DNA of 64,000 bases from JALSRD01 sp964476595 (GTDB lineage Bacteria; Desulfobacterota; Desulfobacteria; Desulfobacterales; JALSRD01): assembly GCA_964476595.1 (NCBI GenBank), contig CAYZCL010000111.1, forward strand, positions 1 to 64,000. Reading direction: 5' to 3'. Shown in pieces: positions 1 to 7,660 of this stretch; the stretch's first letter is position 1; each line of letters starts with the position of its first letter. The notes under the pieces were generated by a model, which worked only from the letters and a program-made list of their open reading frames with translations, ran no database searches and had not been told where the DNA came from. The position numbers and the translations under genes were made by a program.

Positions 1-656
1 ATCTTCTTGAGCAGCTCCAGGATCTTGTTGGCCATCATGAGGCACAGGCCGGCGGTCACCTTGCTCCTGGGGACCCCCTTGTTGGTGGCGTGGGTGCAGT
101 CCGACTTGCAGAACACCGAGCAGCGCCCCGAGACGTGGTAAGGGCTCTCGGTGGCCGCCCAGCGGGCCGCCTCTTCCAGCGAGACGTCCATGCGGCGCAG
201 CTGCTGCAGGAAGAACTCGCCGGTACCCGAGGCGCACTTGTTGCCCGTGATGACGTTGGCGATCTCGCCGCTCTCGTTGAGGGCGTAGACCATGAAGGTT
301 TCGCCGCCGGCCGAGACCACCGCCGGGCAGGCCGTATCCGCGGGCTTGACGAAGCGGTAGGCGTACTCCACGGCCTCGGGTTCGGGGATGGAGCTGAGGT
401 TGACGAATTCACGGAAGGTACGCCCGGTGGCCGCCACGCGGTCGAAGGCGTCGGGGTCGATGGCTTCCAGCGATCGGACCAGGGTTTGTCGCAGCGCCCC
501 GCCGTGGGGAAAGAGGTCGTAGCCCAGGATGCGGGCGCGCCGCAGGTCGGCGGCCTCCGGATTCCCGTCGGCGTTCAGTCGGGGTGCTTCGACCTGCACC
601 ACCGAAACGGTGGAAGCACCGAGGCAGAGGCCGAGAGCGCGGATTTTGTCAGACAT
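1..656 (-). CDS. BadF/BadG/BcrA/BcrD-type acyl-CoA dehydratase/reductase activase (partial)
   Basis: ATP-dependent activator of the family that injects electrons into 2-hydroxyacyl-CoA dehydratases or benzoyl-CoA reductases. The first 218 residues are present and the rest runs off the left edge. Visible are the N-terminal ASKHA-type strand (LGLCLGAST, about 8-16), the GNKCASGTGEF motif (138-148, Cys141) and a cysteine cluster SGRCSVFCKSDCTH (Cys179, Cys183, Cys187). In this family such cysteines carry the [4Fe-4S] cluster at the dimer interface. The start at 656 is preceded by an AGGAG site. It is the last visible gene of a minus-strand run after nnr and an FKBP-like gene. The partner dehydratase subunits would lie outside the window, so the substrate is unknown. 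Confidence 0.85.
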   Translation of the reverse strand, partial: MSDKIRALGLCLGASTVSVVQVEAPRLNADGNPEAADLRRARILGYDLFPHGGALRQTLVRSLEAIDPDAFDRVAATGRTFREFVNLSSIPEPEAVEYAYRFVKPADTACPAVVSAGGETFMVYALNESGEIANVITGNKCASGTGEFFLQQLRRMDVSLEEAARWAATESPYHVSGRCSVFCKSDCTHATNKGVPRSKVTAGLCLMMANKILELLKK

Positions 657-741
657 CGGGTTGCTCCTGCCGGTGCCGCCCTGCCGGCCGGCACGGTTCG
701 CATGTTTCGGGTTATGTCAGATTCCGGCGGGCAGGTCCGCT

Positions 742-1134
742 TCAGTGCCCCCCGCAACAGCAGTCGTCGCCGCACTCGGTCATGCGGGCCATGGCGCGGA
801 TGACTTCGCGGCTTTCGGCCGGGCGGATGCCGGCGACCCTGACCGTCAGGTGAAGCGGGTCCTGCCTGTCCGCCAGTTCCAGGAAAAAGGGTGTCAGGTG
901 CAAAAAAGTCGTGGGCACGACCGCCCGGGTCAGTTCCAGTGCCTTTTCGCCACCCAGCGGCATTCCGTCCAGCATACGCTCGAAGGGCGTCAGCCCCTGG
1001 ACGCCCAGTCCGAAGATGAATTCCAGGTCCAGCGGGTCCGGTGTCAGGTCGCCGGCGCCCGGCCGGCTGCCGGCCCGGACCGCCAGCCGGATGGCGTGCA
1101 GGGGTTTGACCGTCAGGGCTTCGTTCCCGGGCAT
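742..1134 (-). CDS. FKBP/SlyD-like small protein with Cys-rich tail
   Basis: A 130-residue protein. The middle part (PLDLEFIFGLG ... LTPFERMLDGMPLGGEKAL) resembles the FKBP-type peptidyl-prolyl isomerase signature (L-x-F-x-x-G ... L-x-G-M-x-x-G-E). The C-terminus ends in CGDDCCCGGH, reminiscent of the metal-binding tail of SlyD. The start at 1134 is chosen because a GGGAG site lies about 9 nt upstream and because it leaves a 16-nt gap after the nnr stop. An upstream in-frame start at 1167 would overlap nnr. A fold-level assignment is plausible but the protein is divergent; a role in metallochaperone or folding functions is inferred only from the tail. Confidence 0.6.
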   Translation of the reverse strand: MPGNEALTVKPLHAIRLAVRAGSRPGAGDLTPDPLDLEFIFGLGVQGLTPFERMLDGMPLGGEKALELTRAVVPTTFLHLTPFFLELADRQDPLHLTVRVAGIRPAESREVIRAMARMTECGDDCCCGGH

Positions 1135-1150
1135 TTCGGTGGCTCCCTCG

Positions 1151-2725
1151 CTAAATGAGCTGCACACCGGCGTAGCGCCGGCGCAGGTTTTCAGGCAGTC
1201 CGCGTCGCTCGAGGCGCACGGCCGCGGGCAGTCGGGCCATGATGTCGCCGGCCGTCAGGCCGTCCTCGCCGCTTTCGGCGGCCGCCAGGTCGCCGGCCAG
1301 GCCGTGCAGGAAAACGCCCTTGGCCACGGCCTGTTCGAAGGGCAGCCCCAGGCCGAACATGGCGGGGATGGCGCCGCTGAGCACGTCGCCCGACCCGGCC
1401 GAAGCCATGCCGCTGTTGCCGCTGGTGTTGATGAGCACACGTCCGTCGGGATAGCCGATGAGCGAGTGGGCGCCCTTCAGGACGATCACCGACGCCAGGC
1501 GCCGGGCCTGGGCCTGCAGGTGACCGATCTTGTCGGCGTCCACCGCCTCGATGGTGGTGTCGGCCAGGCGGGCCATTTCGGCCAGGTGCGGGGTGAGCAC
1601 CGTGGGGGCCCGGCGCGCGGCCAGGACCTGCGGGTCGGCGCACAGGGCCGTGATGCCGTCGCCGTCGACGAGCAGCGGCTTGTCGATGCCGGACGCCAGC
1701 CGGCGTACCAGTTCCATGGTTTCGGGGTCCAGGGACAGCCCCGGTCCCATGACCACCATGTCCATCTGCCCGGCCAACTGCAGCAGGGCGTCGTGGTTTT
1801 CGGCCGCCAGGCTGCCGCCGGCGGTCTGTTTCTGGGGCACCATGACGATCTCGCTGCCGCGGGCCGCGATGTGCGGCGCCACCGGGGCCGGCGTGGCCAG
1901 GCGGGCGTAGCCGCCCCCGGCCTTCAGAAAAGACATGGCCGCGAAGTAGGGGGCGCCCAGGTAGGCGGCGGCCCCGGCGATGAAGAGCACCTTGCCGAAG
2001 CTGCCCTTGTGCCCGGCCGGGTCGCGCGGCGGAAGCGCCACGTGCGGGCTGATGCGCACCGCGATGGCCTCGTCGTCGGTCATGACCGGTGGAAAGGAGA
2101 TGTGCGTGACGTACAGGTCGCCGCACAGGGCGAACCCGGGGTAGAGCAGGTTGCCGATCTTGGGCAGACCGAAGGTCACCGTGACGTCGGCGCGCACGGC
2201 CGCCCCCATCACCCGGCCGGTGTCGCCGTTGATCCCCGAGGGAATGTCCACGGCGAAGACCGGTTTGCCGCTCCTGTTAACGGCCTCGATGACCTCGCGG
2301 TAGCGGCCGGTGACCTCGCGGGCCAGCCCGGTGCCGAAGACGGCGTCCACTACGACGTCGCAGGTCTCCAGGCTGGAGATTGCCTGGGCGGCCCGCTCGA
2401 CGCGCACCACCGGCACCCCCAGACGGCCGATGATCTCCCAGTTGAGGGCCGCCGCGCCGCGGTACTTCGCCGGGTTCCCCATCAGCAGCACCTCGGGGCG
2501 GCCGCCGTTGGAGAAGATCTTGCGGGCCATGACCAGGCCGTCGCCGCCGCTGTTACCGGCCCCGCAGAGCAAGGCCACGCGCCGGTCGCGCACGCCGAAA
2601 CGTTCGGCAAAGACGTGGAAGGCGGCCAGGGCCGCGTTTTCCATCAGCAGTTCGTCGCGGATGCCGAATTCGTCCATGGCGCGCCGGTCCATGCGGCGCA
2701 TCTGTTCTACGCTGGCGACTCTCAT
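1151..2725 (-). CDS. nnr: Bifunctional NAD(P)H-hydrate epimerase / ADP-dependent NAD(P)H-hydrate dehydratase
   Basis: Cytoplasmic metabolite-repair enzyme that epimerises and dehydrates damaged NAD(P)HX back to NAD(P)H. It has 524 residues, the usual length of the fused form. The N-terminal YjeF_N epimerase domain (about 1-220) shows the GNSGGDGLVMAR motif. The C-terminal ribokinase-like dehydratase domain (about 230-515) shows LLVDGDGITAL and the N-T-S-G-N ... AGSGDVLSG motif, with the catalytic Asp in GSGDVL. It begins with the typical MRVASVEQMRRMDRRAM. It is followed after 16 nt by the FKBP-like gene and probably shares its transcript. Confidence 0.96.
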   Translation of the reverse strand: MRVASVEQMRRMDRRAMDEFGIRDELLMENAALAAFHVFAERFGVRDRRVALLCGAGNSGGDGLVMARKIFSNGGRPEVLLMGNPAKYRGAAALNWEIIGRLGVPVVRVERAAQAISSLETCDVVVDAVFGTGLAREVTGRYREVIEAVNRSGKPVFAVDIPSGINGDTGRVMGAAVRADVTVTFGLPKIGNLLYPGFALCGDLYVTHISFPPVMTDDEAIAVRISPHVALPPRDPAGHKGSFGKVLFIAGAAAYLGAPYFAAMSFLKAGGGYARLATPAPVAPHIAARGSEIVMVPQKQTAGGSLAAENHDALLQLAGQMDMVVMGPGLSLDPETMELVRRLASGIDKPLLVDGDGITALCADPQVLAARRAPTVLTPHLAEMARLADTTIEAVDADKIGHLQAQARRLASVIVLKGAHSLIGYPDGRVLINTSGNSGMASAGSGDVLSGAIPAMFGLGLPFEQAVAKGVFLHGLAGDLAAAESGEDGLTAGDIMARLPAAVRLERRGLPENLRRRYAGVQLI

Positions 2726-2871
2726 CGAAACCCTCCCGGCCCGGCCAGCCGGTCTGCGCGGCGGCGTGTGCCGGCGGCCGCCGCGCCCATGGGCGATTGG
2801 ATGTTCATCAAATATTAAAAGATAATACTGAAAAAGCAGATTTCAAACCCGAAAGGGGCCGCCCCCGGTCC

Positions 2872-3270
2872 TCAGGCCTCGAATTCCATGAAAACCTGCC
2901 GGTTGATGCCGTCCACGGCCGGTTCGTCGTCCTGCCAACTGTAGATGCGGCAGTTGTCGGAGGTTTCGGAAGCCATCGAGCAGCCGATAAAGGGCATCAC
3001 GGGGTCCCCGGCCACGGACTTGAAATTCAGCAGGGCGGCTTCGTTTGAGGGGAAGCCGTCGAACTCCAGCAGCTGGTTGAAGAACACGCGGCAGCTGCCT
3101 TCGAAAAAATCGTTGTCGCGGCGCATTTTCTGGACCCTGCGCCGAAAGCGTTCCAGCGCCGCGGCCTTGTCTCCGGCTTCGACGATCAGGTTGAACTCGC
3201 CGTGCCGGCGCTGCGCCTCCTCGGCGGCGTCGCGGTTGCTCAGGTAGAGAAAATTGCCGATGTACACCAT
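2872..3270 (-). CDS. Conserved-type hypothetical protein, 132 aa
   Basis: The start at 3270 (MVYIGNFLYL) has a GAGAGG site about 8 nt upstream; longer in-frame extensions are low-complexity and overlap the upstream gene. The protein is soluble, with mixed charged helices around residues 30-55 (AALERFRRRVQKMRRD) and an acidic C-terminus. No transmembrane segment or signal peptide is visible. It lies 11 nt downstream of a small membrane protein on the same strand, so the two are probably co-transcribed. No family was recognised and no function is proposed. Confidence 0.7.
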   Translation of the reverse strand: MVYIGNFLYLSNRDAAEEAQRRHGEFNLIVEAGDKAAALERFRRRVQKMRRDNDFFEGSCRVFFNQLLEFDGFPSNEAALLNFKSVAGDPVMPFIGCSMASETSDNCRIYSWQDDEPAVDGINRQVFMEFEA

Positions 3271-3281
3271 GGGGCTGCCTC

Positions 3282-3575
3282 TCACGAATGGGTTTGCTTC
3301 ATTGCCCGGTCGAGTTTTTCGTCGATTTGTGCCAGCCTGGCCTCCATCTGCGCCATTTTTTCCAGGACCTGCGGGTCGGCCGGTGCCCGGTTGCAGCGGT
3401 CCACCTGCTGCAGGAGTTCGTCCAGTCGGATGCCGATGACCACCACCAGGTAAAGCCCCAGCACGAATGCCAGGGTGGTGCCGTCCCATCCCTGGTACCA
3501 GCCGCCGAACACCCCGATGGCGATGAAGACGATGTTGGTGATAGCGTATGGGTGATCCAGAATCCTGAATTTCAT
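3282..3575 (-). CDS. Small two-helix membrane protein with C-terminal coiled coil
   Basis: A 97-residue protein with two likely transmembrane helices at about 11-28 (AITNIVFIAIGVFGGWY) and 33-50 (TTLAFVLGLYLVVVIGI). A charged, heptad-like C-terminal helix follows (about 68-92, VLEKMAQMEARLAQIDEKLD), suggesting a coiled coil facing the cytoplasm. It precedes the 132-aa hypothetical gene by 11 nt. Function unknown. Confidence 0.7.
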   Translation of the reverse strand: MKFRILDHPYAITNIVFIAIGVFGGWYQGWDGTTLAFVLGLYLVVVIGIRLDELLQQVDRCNRAPADPQVLEKMAQMEARLAQIDEKLDRAMKQTHS

Positions 3576-3698
3576 CTTGCGTCCCCGGCGCGTGCTCCCG
3601 GCCTGTGACGCGAGCCGGGAGGATTTGAACCGCTGTGCGGCTCCACTTTATAGCCGGACGTCAGAAATTTTCAATACCTAATGTCGGGCCGGCGGACT

Positions 3699-4157
3699 TC
3701 AGTCCGGCCCGATCATGTCGGCCAGGGCCTCCAACGCCATGCAGTAGCCCCGGGCCCCGAAACCGGCCAGCCGCGCGGTCACCACGTCGGCCACGAGGGA
3801 CTCGTGCCGGAAGGTTTCCCGGGCGTAGACGTTGCTGATGTGCACCTCGATGACGGGCACCTCGAGCAGCAGCAGGGCGTCACGGATGGCCACGCTGGTG
3901 TGCGTGTAGGCGGCCGGGTTGATGATCAGCCCCCGGCAGCGACCGACGGCCTGCTGGATCCTGTCGATGATGGCGCCTTCATGGTTGGATTGGAAGGTCT
4001 CCACCGCCAGGCCCAGCCGCCGGCCTGTGTCGGCCAGTTCGGCGTCGATGTCCGCCAGCGTCGTTGTCCCGTAAACGGCCGGTTCACGGCGCCCCAGAAA
4101 ATTAAGATTCGGCCCGTGAATCACCACCACCGTGCGCGTATCGCTGTTCTCCGACAT
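3699..4157 (-). CDS. aroQ: 3-dehydroquinate dehydratase, type II
   Basis: Converts 3-dehydroquinate to 3-dehydroshikimate, the third step of the shikimate pathway. It has the family length (152 aa) and motifs: GPNLNFLGRREPAVYG near the N-terminus with the catalytic Tyr, the flexible-loop Arg, INPAAYTHTSVA with the catalytic His, and VPVIEVHISN. Of two nearby ATGs (4163 and 4157), the inner one is chosen because the GGAG site abuts the outer ATG but is 6 nt from the inner one. This gene supplies the only shikimate step absent from the aro operon at 7754-16412, although it is on the opposite strand and separated by rpe, a PASTA gene and manA. Confidence 0.95.
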   Translation of the reverse strand: MSENSDTRTVVVIHGPNLNFLGRREPAVYGTTTLADIDAELADTGRRLGLAVETFQSNHEGAIIDRIQQAVGRCRGLIINPAAYTHTSVAIRDALLLLEVPVIEVHISNVYARETFRHESLVADVVTARLAGFGARGYCMALEALADMIGPD

Positions 4158-4215
4158 AAACATCTCCAGGACAAAAAAAGCTTTTAAAAAAAACGGTTAC
4201 AACCCCACCGTCACC

Positions 4216-4250
4216 TCAAACTTCAAACTTCACCCTTCAAACTTCAAAAT
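4216..4250. repeat. Short tandem repeat (CTTCAAA units) overlapping the rpe stop codon
   Basis: On the minus strand this reads as reiterated TTTGAAG / GTTTGAAG units, starting inside the last rpe codons and running past its TGA. The same unit occurs at the end of aroC (14466-14497). Both proteins therefore end near the residues FEV. Confidence 0.6.
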
Positions 4251-4917
4251 TCCCCCCCTTCCCCTGCTCGGCCAGCCGGCGCAGGCGCTCGATGGCCCGG
4301 GCGTAGTCGGGCTCGTTGTAGATGGCCGAACCCGCCACGAAGACGTCCACCCCGCAGGCCGCCACGTCGGCGATGGTGTCGGCGTTGACGCCGCCGTCCA
4401 CCTCCACCAGGGGCGAGAGGCCGCGTTCGTCCAGCATGTGCCGCAGGGCGCGCAGCTTGGGCAGCGAGGCCTCGATGAAGGCCTGCCCGCCGAAGCCGGG
4501 GTTGACGCTCATCACCAGCACGTAGTCCAGATCTGCGGCGACCCACTCCAGGCTCGACAGGGGGGTGGCCGGGTTGAGCACGGCGCCGGCCTTGACGCCG
4601 CGCGAACGGATGTGGGCGATGGTGCGCTGCAGGTGGACGCAGGTCTCGACCTGCACCGAGATCAGCGCCGCGCCGGCGTCGGCGAAGGCGTCGATGTAGG
4701 CGTCCGGGTTTTCGATCATCAGGTGCACGTCGACGGGCAGCGATGTCACCCGGCAGACGGCCGCCACCACGGGCGGCCCGAAGGTGATGTTGGGCACGAA
4801 GTGGCCGTCCATCACGTCGGCGTGGATCCAGTCGGCGCCGGCGGCCTCGACGGCGCGCACCTCTTCGCCCAGGCGGGAAAAATCGGCGGACAGGATGGAC
4901 GGGGCGATGGTGGTCAT
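4237..4917 (-). CDS. rpe: Ribulose-phosphate 3-epimerase
   Basis: Interconverts ribulose-5-phosphate and xylulose-5-phosphate in the pentose phosphate pathway; cytosolic TIM barrel. Family motifs are intact: APSILSADFSRLGEE, HADVMDGHFVPNITFGP (metal His and catalytic Asp), VDVHLMIENP, MSVNPGFGGQAFI and EVDGGVN. The length of 226 aa is normal. The C-terminal residues NFEV and the stop are formed by a short TTTGAAG repeat. It lies 40 nt downstream of the PASTA gene. Confidence 0.96.
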   Translation of the reverse strand: MTTIAPSILSADFSRLGEEVRAVEAAGADWIHADVMDGHFVPNITFGPPVVAAVCRVTSLPVDVHLMIENPDAYIDAFADAGAALISVQVETCVHLQRTIAHIRSRGVKAGAVLNPATPLSSLEWVAADLDYVLVMSVNPGFGGQAFIEASLPKLRALRHMLDERGLSPLVEVDGGVNADTIADVAACGVDVFVAGSAIYNEPDYARAIERLRRLAEQGKGGNFEV

Positions 4918-4957
4918 GTTCTCTCTCCTTTTACGTACGGGTTTCGGGGTTGTCTTC

Positions 4958-5926
4958 TCATCCGGCCGGATAGTAGCGCACCGCCTCCAGGCGGCCGTTG
5001 CGGTAGAGCAGCAGGGTCCCGTCGCGCCAGGACGGCACCAGCAGCCACAGCTCCCGGCCGGGGGCCACGTAGGCGTCGAACAGGTCCGTGGCCAGTGTGG
5101 CGGTCTTCCACTCCACGCGGATGTGCTGCCGCAGAAGGCCGCCGCCGAGCCGGTAGCGGAACAGGTGGCCGCGCTCGCCGCCCGGCGGACGAGCCGCGTC
5201 CGAGCGCCGGCTGACGCGCAAGTCGACGGCGCTGTTCAGCGCCACGCGGTAACCGGCCGGCGGCCGCTGCCCGATGATCACCCCCGGCGGCCGGCGGGCG
5301 TCGTGGACGTAGCGGATGCGGCCCGTGGTCAGGCCGCCGTCCTGCAGCAGCGCCACGGCCTGCGCCAGCCGCAACCCGTCCAGCCGGGGCATGACCACGG
5401 CGCCCGGCCGGGGCCCCAGGCTGACCAGCAGGTCGACGCAGGCGCCGCGGGGCACCTCGCGCCCGGCCGGCGGCGCCTGGGCGGCCACCGTGCCGGCGGT
5501 TGCGGCCGCATCGTGCAGGCGCGCCCGGCGGCCGCGGCACAGCCCGTTGCTCTCCAGCAGGGTTTCGGCCTCGTCCAGCGAGAGGCCGTGCAGGTTGGGC
5601 ACCTGCACCGTGGCCGGCCCGCGGGAGATGACGATGCGCACCGAGCGTCCCCTGCGCACTTCGCTGCCGGCCGGCGGGTCCTGGGAGATGACGCGGTTGG
5701 CCGGGATGTCGGCGCTGTACTCCAGGCCCCCGATCTTGGTGTTCAGGTCCAGGGCCGAAAGCTCTTCGAGCACCGAGACCACGTCTTTTCCCGTCAGGTC
5801 CGGCACCACCTGGGTCCCCGTCCCCTTGACGATGAAGTTCAGGGTGAAGTAGGCGCTGACGGCGGTCACCGCCGCAAATGCCAGTACGACGGCTGCGATG
5901 CGGGCAAGACGTTTCGCGGTTGACAT
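4958..5926 (-). CDS. Membrane-anchored protein with three PASTA domains
   Basis: A 322-residue protein. The N-terminus MSTAKRLARIAAVVLAFAAV forms one membrane helix (about 9-31). Three PASTA repeats follow, at about 38-103 (VPDLTGKDVVS ... SQDPPAGSEV), 106-170 (VPNLHGLSLDEA ... AQAPPAGREV) and 177-241 (MPRLDGLRLAQA ... GQRPPAGYRV). A C-terminal beta-rich domain (250-322) is of unknown function. There is no kinase or transpeptidase domain. PASTA domains bind peptidoglycan or related ligands in other proteins, so a periplasmic envelope role is inferred. The start is the best available ATG but lacks a clear ribosome binding site. It lies directly upstream of rpe. Confidence 0.85.
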   Translation of the reverse strand: MSTAKRLARIAAVVLAFAAVTAVSAYFTLNFIVKGTGTQVVPDLTGKDVVSVLEELSALDLNTKIGGLEYSADIPANRVISQDPPAGSEVRRGRSVRIVISRGPATVQVPNLHGLSLDEAETLLESNGLCRGRRARLHDAAATAGTVAAQAPPAGREVPRGACVDLLVSLGPRPGAVVMPRLDGLRLAQAVALLQDGGLTTGRIRYVHDARRPPGVIIGQRPPAGYRVALNSAVDLRVSRRSDAARPPGGERGHLFRYRLGGGLLRQHIRVEWKTATLATDLFDAYVAPGRELWLLVPSWRDGTLLLYRNGRLEAVRYYPAG

Positions 5927-6246
5927 GATGGCTGTATCCACCGACCACCGGTGTGCAGGCCCGCAAGGCGCGGGGCGGACCGTGCGCCCTGCGCGGCCGG
6001 ATTTGTAAATTCGCGAACTTGTGTTATCATGTTTTTCGGCAGGATACCAACAGTAAAGCGGGGGGCGGCGCCGGGGCAAAGGCGCGAGGGCCCCGGGTCG
6101 GTGAATTTGAACGCGGTCCGGCATTTTCGGTGTCGCAAATGGTGATGCAGGACGCAGCGATGGGCCCGGACACCTGAAGCTGTTTGTTGGAAAATACGAT
6201 AAGCAACTTAAATGAAAGATCAAATTATAATCGCAGGAACACGACC
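5927..6246. other. Divergent intergenic region, no gene seen
   Basis: A 320-base spacer between the oppositely oriented PASTA gene and manA. It is AT-richer at 6000-6050 and 6185-6235 and must hold the divergent promoters. A TATAAT-like hexamer at 6226-6231 lies too close to manA to be convincing. No coding region is supported. Confidence 0.5.
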
Positions 6247-7461
6247 ATGGAAACGATCGCCAGGATGAAAAACACGGTGCAGGACTACCCGTGGGGGTCG
6301 CGGACCTTCATCGCCGAACTGCTGGGACAATCGGTGCCGTCCGAGCGGCCCATGGCCGAACTGTGGCTGGGCGCACACCCCAAGGCCCCCTCCCGGGTGG
6401 CGGTGGACGGCCGCTGGGTGTCGTTGCTGGAACTGATCGAGGAGCGGCCCGGCGAGGTGCTGGGGGAAGCGGTGGCGGCGCGTTTCGGCCGGCAGCTGCC
6501 CTACCTGTTCAAGGTGCTGGCCGCCGCGCAGCCGCTCTCGATCCAGGCGCACCCCGACCTGCAGCAGGCGCGGGAGGGGTTCGCCCGCGAAAACCGGCTC
6601 GGTATCGCCCTGGACGACCCGCGGCGCAACTACCGCGACGCCAACCACAAGCCCGAGCTGATCTGCGCACTGACCGACTTCTGGGCGCTCAAGGGGTTCC
6701 GGCCGGTGCCGGAGATCCTGGAAAACCTCTCGCCCCTCGACGACCCGCGGCTGTTGCCGCAACTGGCGGACCTGCGGGCGGCGCCCGACGCCGAAGGGCT
6801 GAAGCGCTTTTTCGGGGAGCTGATGACCCTGGCGGAAAACCGTCGCGAGCGGGTGGTGGCGGCGGCCGTGGCGCACGCCCGCCGGCGGCCCGCGGACGAC
6901 GCCGTCGGCACCTGGGTCCGCCGGCTGGCCGGGGCCTACCCGGGCGACATCGGGGTGCTGGCCCCGCTGTTCATGAACCTGGTGTGCCTGGCGCCCGGCG
7001 AGGCCATGTTCCTGGAGGCCGGGCAGCTGCACGCCTATCTGTCGGGCAGCGGCATCGAACTGATGGCCAACTCGGACAACGTGCTGCGCGGCGGGCTGAC
7101 CCCCAAGCACATCGACGTGCCCGAGCTGCTGCGGGTGCTGCGCTTCACCACCGGACCGGCGCGCATCCTGCACCCCGAGCCGGACGGTCCCTGTGAGGCC
7201 GCCTATCGCCAGCCGGCGCCGGAATTCGCGCTGTCCGTGATCACCCTCCAAAAGGACCGCCCCCTGGCGCGCCCCGGTCGCGGGGTGGAGATCCTGCTGT
7301 GCCTGCGCGGGACCGCCGAAGTCCGCGACGACCGGGGCGGCCGCCTGGTCCTCTCGCGGGGGCAGTCGCTGCTGGTGCCGGCCGCCGTGGGCGGGCTCAC
7401 CCTCTCCGGAGAAGCCGTGCTCTACAGCGCCCACCTACCGCAGCCCGGAGAAAATGCTTGA
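6247..7461 (+). CDS. manA: Mannose-6-phosphate isomerase, class I
   Basis: Zinc enzyme interconverting fructose-6-phosphate and mannose-6-phosphate, feeding GDP-mannose and polysaccharide synthesis. It has 404 residues. The cupin metal ligands are visible in SIQAHPDLQQA (Gln100, His102) and NHKPELICAL (His and Glu near 136-138). The N-terminal KNTVQDYPWGS and AELWLGAHPKAPS motifs are typical. The ATG at 6247 is preceded by an AGGA about 9 nt away, so the in-frame ATG at 6184 is not used. The stop codon overlaps a perfect TTGACA hexamer that probably serves the downstream aromatic operon. Confidence 0.95.
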   Translation: METIARMKNTVQDYPWGSRTFIAELLGQSVPSERPMAELWLGAHPKAPSRVAVDGRWVSLLELIEERPGEVLGEAVAARFGRQLPYLFKVLAAAQPLSIQAHPDLQQAREGFARENRLGIALDDPRRNYRDANHKPELICALTDFWALKGFRPVPEILENLSPLDDPRLLPQLADLRAAPDAEGLKRFFGELMTLAENRRERVVAAAVAHARRRPADDAVGTWVRRLAGAYPGDIGVLAPLFMNLVCLAPGEAMFLEAGQLHAYLSGSGIELMANSDNVLRGGLTPKHIDVPELLRVLRFTTGPARILHPEPDGPCEAAYRQPAPEFALSVITLQKDRPLARPGRGVEILLCLRGTAEVRDDRGGRLVLSRGQSLLVPAAVGGLTLSGEAVLYSAHLPQPGENA

Positions 7462-7487
7462 CACCGCGGCTGCCGCCGGTGTAGGCA
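7458..7487 (+). promoter_or_regulatory. Candidate sigma-70 promoter of the aromatic operon
   Basis: A perfect -35 hexamer TTGACA at 7458-7463 overlaps the manA stop. The -10 region 16-18 nt downstream (TGTAGG / TAGGCA, about 7480-7487) is weak. Initiation near 7493 would place the leader peptide start 25-30 nt into the transcript, as expected for an attenuator. Confidence 0.45.
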
Positions 7488-7519
7488 GTTCGAAAAATCG
7501 ATCGGGAGAAACGGAAGCA

Positions 7520-7597
7520 ATGCAGAGACTGACGGGCGGAATCTATTTTACCTACCGGTATTATTATTTTAGTACCGGTCTGCCCGCCGTGCGTTGA
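7520..7597 (+). CDS. Aromatic-rich leader peptide of the aro/phe/tyr operon (25 aa)
   Basis: A 25-codon open frame starting ATG at 7520 and ending TGA at 7595-7597. It begins MQRLTGG and continues IYFTYRYYYFS, so 7 of 9 consecutive codons (9-17) encode Tyr or Phe: five Tyr, two Phe, no Trp. A GGAAG and a GGGAG lie upstream of the ATG. The codons overlap an RNA hairpin and are followed by an intrinsic terminator ahead of the first biosynthetic gene. This is the classical arrangement of ribosome-mediated attenuation leaders such as E. coli pheL. The peptide itself is expected to have no function beyond reporting charged tRNA-Tyr and tRNA-Phe levels. Confidence 0.8.
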   Translation: MQRLTGGIYFTYRYYYFSTGLPAVR

Positions 7598-7657
7598 CCC
7601 AGGTTTCCTGAACTGAACGAGCCGCGGACAGACCCTGCAGGGGCCCGCGGCTTTTTT
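7533..7657 (+). promoter_or_regulatory. Transcription attenuator with mutually exclusive hairpins
   Basis: Four pairing segments are visible. Segment 1 (ACCGGTA, 7554-7560, inside the Tyr codons) pairs perfectly with segment 2 (TACCGGT, 7573-7579), reinforced by CGGGC 7533-7537 with GCCCG 7582-7586. Segment 2 (GGTCTGCCCGC, 7577-7587) can alternatively pair with segment 3 (GCGGACAGACC, 7624-7634) in 10 base pairs with one C-A mismatch. Segment 3 also contains the 5' arm of the terminator (7621-7627), which pairs with segment 4 (7645-7651). A ribosome stalled on the Tyr codons would cover segment 1, permit 2:3 pairing and prevent termination. Completion of the peptide would favour termination. 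Confidence 0.75.
7621..7657 (+). terminator. Intrinsic terminator of the attenuator
   Basis: Stem GCCGCGG (7621-7627) with CCGCGGC (7645-7651), an inner CCC/GGG helix around TGCA (7633-7642), then six T (7652-7657). It lies 24 nt after the leader peptide stop and upstream of the operon, so it must be conditional. Confidence 0.8.
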
Positions 7658-7660
7658 CGT

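Noticed and set aside
911..2818. Very long open frame on the plus strand opposite nnr
   Set aside because: Opposite-strand shadow in GC-rich DNA; no motifs, while the minus-strand frame encodes a clear Nnr.
3605..3645. tRNA T-loop-like GGTTCAAATCC (minus strand) with GAGCCG/CGGCTC arms
   Set aside because: T-stem pairs poorly, no anticodon or D arm of the right spacing and no CCA end; at most a fragment or chance.
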